Positions 51,509-60,633 of a stretch of DNA of 64,000 bases are shown here, in pieces. Both the position numbers and the translations under genes were made by a program. Position 1 is the first letter of the stretch, and each line of letters starts with the position of its first letter. The notes beneath the pieces were generated by a model. The model ran no database searches, was not told the DNA's origin, and saw nothing but the letters and a program-made list of their open reading frames with translations. Origin of the DNA: Gammaproteobacteria bacterium. GTDB taxonomy: Bacteria > Pseudomonadota > Gammaproteobacteria > CAISUE01. The stretch spans positions 62,001-126,000 of the forward strand of contig JAJNBD010000008.1 in NCBI GenBank assembly GCA_021156105.1. Direction: 5' to 3'.

Positions 51509-52480
51509 ATGCGAAATCTTATATCAATTGCTGATACACAGCCGCTTTTAATTGATCTCAAGGGGAGCTCTGCAGAGTATGGGGTTGTTAGTGGGGTTGT
51601 TAGTGCTTTTAATGCATTGCCTAAGCAGAATATAAAAGAGTTTTTGGCTTTTTTTGAGTCGATTGACACAGGTGGTCCAACATATCAAGCATTTCAAAGT
51701 TTAATGATACTTTTTGAAGGAAAATCAGGCCAAACTTATGATGATGGCCAGGGAAATATGACGATTGGTATAGGGCTTAATTTAAAAAACCCTGTAACTG
51801 AAGCTATTATTATTGCTGTTAATAAAAAATTTGGAAAGACATATGATTATAAACAGTTAGCTAGCACAGAAGGTTTGCCGCCTTTTCCTGGTATGTCATT
51901 TGATGAGATCGCCTACATGTTCTACCTCTCTCTTATCGGCGTCACAGAACAACGTCCTGATGGCAGCATGGTAACTTTTTCGGGAGAAATTAATGCCTTA
52001 ATTGGAAAATTAAAAGATGCAGGTTTAGATAATACGCCATTTCCTGCAAATCAATTAGCGGCTTTATTGAGTATGTCGTTCAATAGTCCGGGGCTTATTG
52101 GGGACAATCTGCTTCAAGCATTAACAGCGTTTTCTAAAGAGCCAAGCGATTTAATCGCAATGAATAATGTATTGATTGAAATAGTGGAGCGAAGTAATAA
52201 AGACAATACTGCAGGCGTTGCTAACCGTCGAGTGATGGAAGCTGGAGTATTTTTGGGAAGCGCCGATAAAATCCACATGAGTCATCGTGCGGTGCGGGCG
52301 GTATTAGCAGTGGATCCAGGCCGTCCACTGAATGGTGAAGATCGATATGCTTTGCCCACGGGCGAAGTAGAAAAAACTTGGGAAGGTGGTGCGACGGTGG
52401 TGACAGAAGATGGGACAGATGCTAGTCACTATAACAAAATTACTTATGGCAGCACTGTAGAATGGGCAAAGGTGCGCTAG
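51509..52480 (+). CDS. GH24 lysozyme-like protein, module 1, truncated at its C-terminus
   Basis: 323 residues. The T4-lysozyme-type catalytic triad is spaced exactly as in GH24: Glu70 (LFEGKSGQ), Asp79 and Thr85 (YDDGQGNMTIGIGLNL), matching E11/D20/T26 of T4 lysozyme. The rest of the domain (NQLAALLSMSFNSPGLIGDNLL ... NRRVMEAGVFLGS) fits too. No signal peptide. After KITYGST the frame runs into the MITE-like repeat and ends VEWAKVR, while the module 2 homologue continues for some 780 further residues. So this gene keeps the muramidase domain but has lost the rest. Ribosome-binding site TAGGAG. Confidence 0.82.
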   Translation: MRNLISIADTQPLLIDLKGSSAEYGVVSGVVSAFNALPKQNIKEFLAFFESIDTGGPTYQAFQSLMILFEGKSGQTYDDGQGNMTIGIGLNLKNPVTEAIIIAVNKKFGKTYDYKQLASTEGLPPFPGMSFDEIAYMFYLSLIGVTEQRPDGSMVTFSGEINALIGKLKDAGLDNTPFPANQLAALLSMSFNSPGLIGDNLLQALTAFSKEPSDLIAMNNVLIEIVERSNKDNTAGVANRRVMEAGVFLGSADKIHMSHRAVRAVLAVDPGRPLNGEDRYALPTGEVEKTWEGGATVVTEDGTDASHYNKITYGSTVEWAKVR

Positions 52481-52493
52481 CATTGCCCCCATC
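52457..52493. repeat. MITE-like repeat forming the module junction
   Basis: GTAGAATGGGCAAAGGTGCGC followed by a degenerate right half TTGCCCCCATC; compare GTAGGGTGGGTAAAGGAGCGC at 46025. It supplies the last codons of the truncated lysozyme gene and starts block A copy 2. Confidence 0.7.
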
Positions 52494-52700
52494 AAACATG
52501 TGAGGAAGACTATCTGTCATAAGCCTTTTTCCATTCCGCAATAAATTTCATGCTTGCAGAGAGCTAAAATTTAGCTAACCTTCGCTTAGCCTTAAATGGT
52601 TGCAAAACACGTGAGAGCTTTGTTTCTTGGATTGTCTCTGCTAACTACCGCATTAAAAAGTTGAGACTTTTGTGAAAAAAGTGTTTAAAAGCTAAATGGA
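52461..52700 (+). repeat. Direct repeat block A upstream of module 2
   Basis: Second copy of 50050-50289, differing at a modest number of positions. Directly after GCTAAATGGA the two copies diverge: about 65-80 bases with ribosome-binding site, ATG and signal-peptide codons present in copy 1 are missing here. Confidence 0.85.
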
Positions 52701-52709
52701 ATTTATTTT

Positions 52710-53846
52710 TTGTTCAATGTGGCAATAGCTTTTGCTGAGGAAGATCCTTGGTATAAGACTGCGCCTGGGTGTGTGATAGATGGTGGCAATCCTCAGCGGA
52801 CAAATGTGTACCATAACGTTCAGTCTATTGATTTAACCAAGCCATTAATGCAGCGTTGGAAAATTCAACTAAACAATAGCGAGCATCATATTATCTGTGG
52901 TAACAACTCAATTATTACAGCAGAAGGGGCGTTTGATGCTAATACAGGAGCAAAGAAATGGTCTTCGCAAATACCAATAAATTTTTTATACCCTCCTTAT
53001 GGGGTGGGGCAAATTTATAAAGACAAGCAGTATGTTGCAGCTTATTCTCCAGATAAAGGGAGCATGATTTATCAGGTTAATCCTGAGACAGGAGAAATTA
53101 TTCATGTCGATTATCTGATAAGCTTGCCAAGTTATCATGCCAAAAATATTCTACTCTATAACGATATTGCATATTTGTACGATCTTGCTGGTACCGTAGT
53201 TGCTTATGATATTAATCAGCAGAAAGTTTTATGGAGCTATTCATCAAAAAATCATAGGCCTGTAGGTGGGCATATTGCTATTAATGACCATTATCTTGCT
53301 TTTAATAGTATGGATGGTTTAACTGTATTGGATATAAGTAATGGTAAACTAATTTTTAATATTAATACTTTTTTTGGTGAAGGGCCTGCTTTTTCAGCTG
53401 AAAAAGCATGTGCTTGGGGTTTCAACAAAATACAATGCTTTGATGAAAAGACGGGGCGGCAAACTTTACATGTTGATGAAAAAATTTTGCCAGAGACGGG
53501 AGTATTATTTGAAGATTCTTTGTTTTTTAATAACGGTGGATATTTTTATAGTAAAGATGAATTATATAAAATCTTTAAAATTTTTCCTGGATCTCTGCTT
53601 AAGTTTAATATTTCTGACTCCTATGGCAGTAGCAGCTTGTTTTTCGCGGTAGATAGTACCTTGTATTACTATGATATGCAAAAAACAAAAATATGCAGCT
53701 TTAACACTCAGGGTAATGAAAAACCTTTTTGCATTAAAAATGATAGTTCCATCAGCAATTTGCTTTCTCCTATAAAAAATGGTTTGTTAGCAGGTTATCT
53801 TCAAAATAATCAACTTTTCTTATTTTTATTGTCTAAGGGGCTATAG
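52710..53846 (+). CDS. PQQ-type beta-propeller protein, module 2, damaged start
   Basis: Paralogue of 50354-51496 (shared EEDPWYKTAPGC, DGGNPQRTNVY, blade repeats such as NANTGAKKWSSQIP, YQVNPETGEIIHVD, VVAYDINQQKVLWSYS, VLDISNGKLIFNI). The first in-frame start is TTG at 52710, giving MFNVAIAFAEEDPWYK; upstream in frame is only ATT and a stop. The normal ATG, ribosome-binding site and most of the signal peptide were lost in a deletion. It may be untranslated, poorly translated, or retained in the cytosol. The rest of the frame is intact, which suggests recent damage or use of TTG. Confidence 0.75.
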   Translation: MFNVAIAFAEEDPWYKTAPGCVIDGGNPQRTNVYHNVQSIDLTKPLMQRWKIQLNNSEHHIICGNNSIITAEGAFDANTGAKKWSSQIPINFLYPPYGVGQIYKDKQYVAAYSPDKGSMIYQVNPETGEIIHVDYLISLPSYHAKNILLYNDIAYLYDLAGTVVAYDINQQKVLWSYSSKNHRPVGGHIAINDHYLAFNSMDGLTVLDISNGKLIFNINTFFGEGPAFSAEKACAWGFNKIQCFDEKTGRQTLHVDEKILPETGVLFEDSLFFNNGGYFYSKDELYKIFKIFPGSLLKFNISDSYGSSSLFFAVDSTLYYYDMQKTKICSFNTQGNEKPFCIKNDSSISNLLSPIKNGLLAGYLQNNQLFLFLLSKGL

Positions 53847-53849
53847 GTT

Positions 53850-56800
53850 ATGAAAAATAAACTTCCAAACGAACAACTATTATTAGTTGACTTACAAGGG
53901 CAAGAATACTCAGTAGTAGCTAATGTAGCTAAACAATTTTCGTCTTTACCTCAACAAAATGTTCGAGACTTTCTGAAATTTTTTCAGTCGATGGACATAA
54001 GCTCTACAAATTTTCAAGCTTTTCAGGCTTTAATGAGCCAATTTGAAGGGGCTGTGGGGCATACCTATTTTGATGGTGAAGGGAATATCACTATTGGTAT
54101 TGGGCTTAATTTAGCCAACCCCGAAGCAGAGGCTGTTATTATTGCGGTTAACCAAAAATTTGGTACATCGTATAGTTATTCTGACCTTTCTACTCTTCCT
54201 GTACCCAAACCATCTAAAGATCTAACTTATGATCAAGTTAGCTATATGTTCTATCTCTCCCTTATTGGCGTTACCGAACAACGCCCAGACGGCAGCACAG
54301 TAACTTTTTCTGGTGAGTTAAATGCGCTTATTTCTAAATTAGCTACAGCGGGTTTAGACAATACCCCATTTGCAGCTAATCAATTAGCTTCCTTGCTTAG
54401 CTTAGCTTTTAATAGTCCTACACTTATTGGGGAGAATCTACTCGAAGCTTTAACGGGCCTTTCTCAAGCACCTACAGACTTAATTGCATTAGAAAATGTA
54501 TTAGTAGAGATAGGTGAGCGCAGTAACAAATATGATAAAGACAGCGCCGCAGGCGTTGCTAACCGTCGAGTGATGGAAGCTGGAGTATTTTTGGGAAGTG
54601 CCGATAAAATCCACATGAGTCATCGTGCGGTGCAAGCGGTATTAGCAGTAGATCCAGACCGTCCACTGAATGGTGAAGATCGATATGCTTTGCCCACGGG
54701 CGAAGTAGAAAAAACTTGGGAAGGTGGTGCGACGGCGGTGACAGAAGATGGGACAGATGCTAGCCACTATAACAAAATTACTTATGGCAGCACACAAGCA
54801 GATAAGATTCCTGTCGATACTTCAGGTAATGGCAGTAAAGTTGTTTTAGGTGGTGATGGCGATGATCAATTAACTCTAACGGCAGCAGATTCTCCAACAA
54901 CCGCGGGTGCTCATTATCTTGCAGGGAACAAAGGTTGGGATAGTTATCACATTGCCGATAATGTTGGTAAAGTGATGATTGTGGATAGCGACAACCGTGG
55001 GGTAATTGTAACGCCTACGGGAAGAACAATGGTTGGGCTTGCAGAATCAACGGGCACGGAAAATATATATAGCCTAGATGGTAATAGTCTTAAACTTGTA
55101 GCAGCAGCAACAAATTCTGAATCGGCTTCTCCTAAGTTGCAAGCGGACTTTGGTCAAGGGACGTATCCGGTTGAAGTGATGGATTATCAACCGGGGGGAT
55201 TTGGCTTAGTCTATGGTGGTGGTTTAAAGCAAGTGAATGCCAAAGGCAGCTTGCGCATGCTAAGCAATGGTTTGTTTGCGACAGTTTCAAATACGCTCGA
55301 TACTCCGCCGCTTATTACCATCCAAATTGTGGATATCAATGGTCAAGTGATAAAAAGCACTCAGTTTGCGGCGCCTAGCTTACAGCTTGAAAGTGCAGGC
55401 CTTATTCCTGGGGAAGATGGTGGTTTATGCGTCATTTATGTCAAAACTTTCCAAGGTCAAGATACAGATACCGTCTATGCAAATATTTTTTATCAAACCT
55501 TTGATCAGAATTTAACGGCATTATCCGGTGAGCAACTCATTCAGGTTTTGCCAGGAAGTTATCAAATTTCTGGGGCTTCCATGATAACCGCTAGCGGCCA
55601 GGGTTATGTTTTTGCTTATAACGTTGTGCAAAAAGTCGGTCAGGGCAATATTGCTCATGAAGGGCTACCTAGTTTGGGCTTACAATTACATATGATTAGT
55701 GCTGCAGGTGAGCTCGTTGTTCCACCGCAAATGGTTTATCAGCACAGTTCAGGTGCTACCTATATCCCGATCATCGTCAATCGCCATCAAGGAGGTATCC
55801 TTTTATATGCCGAAGAGACAGGTGTGCATGATAGCTCTCGCATAGGAATTTTTGACGCATCGCTCAACTTGCAAAAAACGGTTGCATTGCCCGCAAGGCT
55901 TGATCTTATTGGCAGTGCTTTCGCCGATATTGCTGATGGATTTTTAGCTTGCTTAAAACCCACGGGAAGTACTAGTTATCAGTTGGCGGTTTATCAACTG
56001 AATCAAGACTTACAACTTTTTCCCGTGCCACTTCAGCAAATGGACAATACCGCTTCATTTTGGGGGATTAATGACGAATATGTTTTTGCTATTGTTGGCA
56101 CATCTTCTTTATCCAGTAAAGGCATGGGGGTTATTTTAAATCTCCAAGGGCAGGTGGTGCTAAATAATTTGGATATTGGGGAAGTTGGTATTGATGGCTG
56201 TAAACTGCGACTTCAAGATAATGGCGATATGCGTTTATGGGGAACTAAAGGCATCTTTATTAAAACTAAATATGTCATGGATCTTAAAATGTCTGGATTT
56301 AGCTTAGCGCCAGGCCAACAAGTTTTTTCATTGACGGATGTGGGGGATGAGGCGTGTCGAGTTGTGCATCCTGCCACGGGTGAAACACATTGTTCAATCG
56401 ACGAGCTGGCAATGGATATCAAATTAATGCCAGCTTCTGACTTGCCTTTGGTTGCCAATATCACCCAAGAATTACCACTACTATCAGAAGGTGTGCCGCC
56501 TGCAAGCTTAATGTCTGCGATCGATGAAAATTTTAGTTCATGCAAACAAGATGATGAAAGTCATTTTCATTGTGAGCATGAGCAAGCCACAATTGAATTT
56601 ACTGGGCCAGCAGTTGCTAATGCTTTAAATCAGCTGCCCGGGCATCTTGCTTTGGGGATATTGGCAGGATTTAATATTCGGAAATTATTTTGGTGTTTTC
56701 AAAATTGGCGAGCGGGTTTAGGTTTTCAAGCAGAAGAACCAGCTGTATCACGAGAAAAACAAGAAAAGATTTTGGAGAGCTTCGAAAATCGTTTAAGCAA

Positions 56801-57182
56801 GTTGTCAATGCAGTTGGATATGCTGGTTACACGTTATGCAGGCGCTAAAATTCAAGATGACGCTGGAATAATGAAAAGAATCGATCATGCTTGGACAGAA
56901 TATAAGACATTGCAAAGCCAAGAAAAAATAAGAGGTAGTGAAGTGCGCAGGTTGGGTGCTATCGTTGATTCTGTTGAAAGCTCTTTCCAGCGTATGCAAT
57001 TTGCTTGGTTTGAGAATGAAGGCGCTATTCATCGTGGTGCCGATGAAATCAACATTGAGAGCTATCGGCAACATCGGGCTGATTATGCTCAAGGTTTTTT
57101 CATTCGACCAAGAAATGAACCACGGTTATTTGAGCTTCCACCGGCGCAAGAAATTCATGCTTTGCCAGCGGCGCGACATTAA
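53850..57182 (+). CDS. GH24 lysozyme-like multidomain protein with RTX-like motif, module 2
   Basis: 1110 residues, no signal peptide. Residues ~1-310 are a GH24 muramidase-like domain with intact triad Glu66, Asp75, Thr81 (FEGAVGHTYFDGEGNITIGIG). At ~334-343 GGDGDDQLTL is a single RTX-type nonapeptide-like calcium motif. Residues ~440-870 are beta-rich, propeller-like (repeated QVVLNN/IFDASLNL/QVYQLN strands with GG turns). The C-terminal ~200 residues are helical with a coiled coil (SFENRLSKLSMQLDML). The RTX motif and lack of a Sec signal suggest type I or another one-step export. The design is that of a secreted peptidoglycan-degrading toxin or host-interaction protein. ATG follows AAGGGG ten bases upstream. 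Confidence 0.82.
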   Translation: MKNKLPNEQLLLVDLQGQEYSVVANVAKQFSSLPQQNVRDFLKFFQSMDISSTNFQAFQALMSQFEGAVGHTYFDGEGNITIGIGLNLANPEAEAVIIAVNQKFGTSYSYSDLSTLPVPKPSKDLTYDQVSYMFYLSLIGVTEQRPDGSTVTFSGELNALISKLATAGLDNTPFAANQLASLLSLAFNSPTLIGENLLEALTGLSQAPTDLIALENVLVEIGERSNKYDKDSAAGVANRRVMEAGVFLGSADKIHMSHRAVQAVLAVDPDRPLNGEDRYALPTGEVEKTWEGGATAVTEDGTDASHYNKITYGSTQADKIPVDTSGNGSKVVLGGDGDDQLTLTAADSPTTAGAHYLAGNKGWDSYHIADNVGKVMIVDSDNRGVIVTPTGRTMVGLAESTGTENIYSLDGNSLKLVAAATNSESASPKLQADFGQGTYPVEVMDYQPGGFGLVYGGGLKQVNAKGSLRMLSNGLFATVSNTLDTPPLITIQIVDINGQVIKSTQFAAPSLQLESAGLIPGEDGGLCVIYVKTFQGQDTDTVYANIFYQTFDQNLTALSGEQLIQVLPGSYQISGASMITASGQGYVFAYNVVQKVGQGNIAHEGLPSLGLQLHMISAAGELVVPPQMVYQHSSGATYIPIIVNRHQGGILLYAEETGVHDSSRIGIFDASLNLQKTVALPARLDLIGSAFADIADGFLACLKPTGSTSYQLAVYQLNQDLQLFPVPLQQMDNTASFWGINDEYVFAIVGTSSLSSKGMGVILNLQGQVVLNNLDIGEVGIDGCKLRLQDNGDMRLWGTKGIFIKTKYVMDLKMSGFSLAPGQQVFSLTDVGDEACRVVHPATGETHCSIDELAMDIKLMPASDLPLVANITQELPLLSEGVPPASLMSAIDENFSSCKQDDESHFHCEHEQATIEFTGPAVANALNQLPGHLALGILAGFNIRKLFWCFQNWRAGLGFQAEEPAVSREKQEKILESFENRLSKLSMQLDMLVTRYAGAKIQDDAGIMKRIDHAWTEYKTLQSQEKIRGSEVRRLGAIVDSVESSFQRMQFAWFENEGAIHRGADEINIESYRQHRADYAQGFFIRPRNEPRLFELPPAQEIHALPAARH

Positions 57183-57398
57183 AACTTTCAAGTTCTAGGT
57201 GGGTGCAAGGTTACTAAGTACTCAGAATATGCCCAGTAATGGATCTTGCTTTTTCTTAAGGAAAGCAAGATCCTTTCCTCCTATGCGCTTTTCCACCGGC
57301 GGCTTCTTTAACTTATCGCTAAAGTCACATAAAATACATTGGACCTCTCTCGAAACTTTGCCTTTAGCTTTGAGAGAAATTTGTGCCTAGGAAAAATT

Positions 57399-58475
57399 AT
57401 GAAGCTTTATCAAAACTTAAAAGAAGAAATTATTTTCACTGATTCAGGCCGGCTACGTTTAAAACAAGCAATAAAAACAGTGTTTGCGATCATTCTTAGT
57501 GCATTGATATGCCATTGGTTATTATCTGTGGCATTAATCGTGCCGCCATTTATGGCATTTTTTTTAATGCAGATCCATCAGGGTGATAGTCGTAAGGATA
57601 GTATGAAAACCGCGGCTATTGCTTATCCTGTTTTTATTATTTTATATGTTATTGGTGCAATACTGCGGCATTTTCCAGTTATTTACCAAGACATTGGGCT
57701 GGTTTTTCTAGCTTTTTTTGCTTTTTATGTGCAGGGTTTTGGGTCGCGTTATAGTTTGTTTCCAATCTTTGCGTGGGTAATGTATTTTTTTAGCATGATA
57801 TTACCGCCAGCAGCGCCAGTGTTAATCATGCAAAATGTGACTGGCATGCTAATTACTTGTGTTCTTGTGTTCTTCATTTATTTTTATTTTTTTCCATCTT
57901 CTAACGATAAAACTTTTTTTGCACATTTAAAGTTTTATTTTAAATCTTGTCGTGGTGCAGTAAATTTGGTTTTGAAGTTTTATCAACATAAAGTGTCTTG
58001 TGAAGAATTTGTTCCATTGGCACCGCGCTATATGCATGATATGCGAGAATTGTTAGTAAAAAATTATTCGCTTTATGAAACAATTCGGCAAAATTGCCCA
58101 GAAAAAACAGCGTTTGTTAGTGAAAGTTTTTTTGATGAGTGCGAGCGTGCTCGAGGAATGAGTATGATTATTGAAGCAAGTAAAAAAATTGCTTTGAATA
58201 AAATTGAGCTTCCCTTGGCTTTGCAGCAAGATATTATTTCAATTCTGCAATTTTATGCTAATAGTTTTCCGACTGTTCGGATAGATCTTCATCAGGCAAA
58301 AATATTTTCCAATGCAGATGTAAATCTGTTAAAAGAGCTGTTGGGAAAATATAAAGCGAATTTGCTGGCTGCGGATTTGCCTGTCGATATTATTACTTAT
58401 CTTTGGAATCTTTATCTTGGGCTTGCTCAACTTAGTAGGATGCTGCGCAAGGAGTATATGTATGAAATCTTTTAA
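57399..58475 (+). CDS. FUSC-family membrane protein, first half of a split pair
   Basis: 358 residues. Residues 20-170 contain six membrane helices (FAIILSALICHWLLSVALIVPPFMAFFL ... NVTGMLITCVLVFFIYFYFFP) followed by a helical soluble domain of ~190 residues. This is the half-unit of fusaric-acid-resistance/aromatic-acid exporters (FUSC, AaeB, YccS), which normally combine two such halves in one chain of 650-720 residues. Start at 57399 has AGGA seven bases upstream; the longer TTG frame is rejected. It overlaps the next gene by 14 bases, so the two probably form a heterodimer. Confidence 0.8.
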   Translation: MKLYQNLKEEIIFTDSGRLRLKQAIKTVFAIILSALICHWLLSVALIVPPFMAFFLMQIHQGDSRKDSMKTAAIAYPVFIILYVIGAILRHFPVIYQDIGLVFLAFFAFYVQGFGSRYSLFPIFAWVMYFFSMILPPAAPVLIMQNVTGMLITCVLVFFIYFYFFPSSNDKTFFAHLKFYFKSCRGAVNLVLKFYQHKVSCEEFVPLAPRYMHDMRELLVKNYSLYETIRQNCPEKTAFVSESFFDECERARGMSMIIEASKKIALNKIELPLALQQDIISILQFYANSFPTVRIDLHQAKIFSNADVNLLKELLGKYKANLLAADLPVDIITYLWNLYLGLAQLSRMLRKEYMYEIF

Positions 58476-59484
58476 GCCTTCGACAGCATTAGCGCTTCAA
58501 GCCAGCGCTGCATTGACGGTATTGCTTATCTTTGGCCACTTTTTGCCCTTGCAAAGATCTTACTGGGCAATTGTTAGCGCAATGTTGCTGGTTTCTCAAA
58601 CCTTTGGGGAAGGTTTGCGCAAATCAGCTCAGCGTATTGCTATGACTATCTTAGGTGGTGCGCTAGCTACTTGGTTATACTTTTTAACGCATCAACACCC
58701 AGTGTTATGGGTCCCGCTTTTATTAGCTTGTGTATTTATGATGGTTTACTATTTAGAAGCGTCTTATCAAATAAGCATCTTTTTTGCGACGATGGCGGTG
58801 GTTTTTTTATTTGCAATGTTAAACGCTTGGAGTACCGATCTTTTAATTATTCGCGTTTATGAAACTTTGCTGGGGGCTTTAGCAGCTATTCTGTCTAGCG
58901 CGCTTATTTTCCCTGTGCGCGCCTATCAAAAATTTAAACAAGAAGCGGTGGATTTCTTGAAGGTTTTGCAGGCATTGAATCATGAGGCAAGCGAGACACC
59001 TTTTCGTGCTAAGCGGGATTTGGTTCAAGTAAACCAGATGCATGCGGATTTAATCGCTCGCTATATAAACTTAAAAAAGAATGAACGTTTTGGTCATTTT
59101 GAAAATTTTTTGTTTAGAACAAATCAAGGCGAGTTTTATGCGCTAACCGATAAAATTTTTCCTTTGTTCTTCTATAGCGTCAATGCTCAGCAAGTGGCTT
59201 TGATGTTACCATTACAGGAAGCGCAAGGGGAATTGTTTAAATTTGTACAACAAATGGCTATGATGAACCAAGCCTGCTTTGAAGCAATTCTTGCCTTTCT
59301 ACAAGATGGGAAGAAGGATTTAGCGGCGCTACAAATTTGTAATAAAGTTAAGTTGCAAGATGTTGCTAACAATATGGAGCTGGCATCGAAAGAGTCAACG
59401 CTCAATGCAAAAGCTTTTTTATATAATCTTATGCATGCGCATGAGGCTTTACAGCGCTTAATTAATGACCTAAAATTTTTCTGA
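58462..59484 (+). CDS. FUSC-family membrane protein, second half of the pair
   Basis: 340 residues, same layout: six membrane helices in 10-160 (LQASAALTVLLIFGHFLPLQRSYWAIVSAMLLVSQTFGEGLRKSAQRIAMTILGGALATW is the FUSC core, with the conserved YWAIVSAML), then a helical soluble domain. Start ATG 58462 behind AAGGAG, overlapping the first gene. Together the two chains would equal one AaeB/YccS-type exporter. Efflux of aromatic acids or envelope-related function is a family-level guess. mlaE starts 39 bases after it. Confidence 0.85.
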   Translation: MKSFKPSTALALQASAALTVLLIFGHFLPLQRSYWAIVSAMLLVSQTFGEGLRKSAQRIAMTILGGALATWLYFLTHQHPVLWVPLLLACVFMMVYYLEASYQISIFFATMAVVFLFAMLNAWSTDLLIIRVYETLLGALAAILSSALIFPVRAYQKFKQEAVDFLKVLQALNHEASETPFRAKRDLVQVNQMHADLIARYINLKKNERFGHFENFLFRTNQGEFYALTDKIFPLFFYSVNAQQVALMLPLQEAQGELFKFVQQMAMMNQACFEAILAFLQDGKKDLAALQICNKVKLQDVANNMELASKESTLNAKAFLYNLMHAHEALQRLINDLKFF

Positions 59485-59523
59485 AGGCCTTAGATAAATA
59501 CCTCTAACAGGGAAGATGATATT

Positions 59524-60633
59524 ATGCTTGAAACTGCTGAGAAACCCAACGTCAGTTATCGCCCTGATGAGAAGATTTTAGTTTGCGAAGGAAGCTGGAC
59601 GATTTTAAATTTAACGGCTGCTTTTGAAAATTCACTTAAAGGCTATCTAGATCAGCCAATACTCGCCATTAATGGAGAAAGCCTTGTCGCATTGGATGCT
59701 GCCGGCGCTGAACTTTTAAGCCTCTTTATTCAAAAATACCCTCAAGCAAAAATTTCGCTTAATGAGGTCCACCAAAAGTTATTAGATCTTATTAAAGGAT
59801 ATTCCACCCAGCCTGCTACAGAGCAAACCAGAATAGAGTTGAATTGGTTGGAGCGCATAGGAAAAGTAAGTTATAACGGTTTTTTCGAGTCAGGGCTATA
59901 TTTAGCTTTTGTCGGAGAAAGTTTCTGCTTGATGCTACATTGGCTGTTGAAACCACAAAGAATATTATGGCGCAATATTGGGCGAGTTGTTGAAGCCACA
60001 GGCTATGATGCGATGCCTATTGTTGGTTTACTTTCTTTCCTGGTTGGTATTGTTCTTGCTTATCAGATGGGGGTTCAGCTAGAAAATTATGGTGCGAATA
60101 TTTTTGTCGTCAATTTATTAGGTATTTCTATTTTGCGTGAATTTGCGCCCTTGATGACGGCAATTATTGTGGCAGGTCGGACTGGCGCAGCTTTTACTGC
60201 TGAGCTTGGTACAATGAAAGTGAATCAAGAATTAGATGCTTTAATGACGATGGGGGTCAAGCCGGTAGAATATCTAATTTTGCCTAAAATACTGGGCTTG
60301 GTAATTGCCTTGCCACTATTAAGCGTCTGGGCAAGTTTTTCGGGTATTTTAGGTGGCATGATTATGTCAAAAGGAATGCTCAACATTACCTTTGCTGTTT
60401 TTATGCACCAGTTTCAAGAAGGTGTGGCATTAAAACAGTTGTGGATTGGTTTGATTAAAACCCCGGTGTTTGCATTTATTATTAGTTCAGTTGGTTGTTT
60501 TCAAGGCATACAGGTACAGGGGGGCGCTGAAAGCGTGGGCATTCAAACCACACGAAGTGTCGTGCAATCGCTGTTTTTAATTATTGTTGCCGATGCTTTC
60601 TTCTCAATTTTATTGAGTACTTTCCATGCCTAA
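59524..60633 (+). CDS. mlaE: MlaE-family ABC permease with N-terminal STAS domain
   Basis: Inner-membrane permease of an Mla-type phospholipid ABC transporter, 369 residues. Residues ~10-110 form a STAS-like domain (ILVCEGSWTILNLTAAFENSL ... AINGESLVALDAAGAELLSLF), the role played by separate MlaB in E. coli. Residues ~115-369 are MlaE: GLLSFLVGIVLAYQMGVQLENYGANIFVVNLLGISILREFAPLMTAIIVAGRTGAAFTAELGTMKVNQELDAL is the family signature. It overlaps mlaF by 8 bases. The usual next genes, mlaD and a lipoprotein, are replaced by yihY here; mlaA is at 2.5-3.2 kb. Confidence 0.93.
   Translation: MLETAEKPNVSYRPDEKILVCEGSWTILNLTAAFENSLKGYLDQPILAINGESLVALDAAGAELLSLFIQKYPQAKISLNEVHQKLLDLIKGYSTQPATEQTRIELNWLERIGKVSYNGFFESGLYLAFVGESFCLMLHWLLKPQRILWRNIGRVVEATGYDAMPIVGLLSFLVGIVLAYQMGVQLENYGANIFVVNLLGISILREFAPLMTAIIVAGRTGAAFTAELGTMKVNQELDALMTMGVKPVEYLILPKILGLVIALPLLSVWASFSGILGGMIMSKGMLNITFAVFMHQFQEGVALKQLWIGLIKTPVFAFIISSVGCFQGIQVQGGAESVGIQTTRSVVQSLFLIIVADAFFSILLSTFHA

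Noticed and set aside
51509..57182. Phage lysis cassette
   Set aside because: GH24 domains are phage-like, but there is no holin, spanin or structural gene, and the partner is a propeller protein.
57199..57390. 63-codon frame between the lysozyme-like and FUSC genes
   Set aside because: No ribosome-binding site or family features; lies in a spacer just before the FUSC promoter region.
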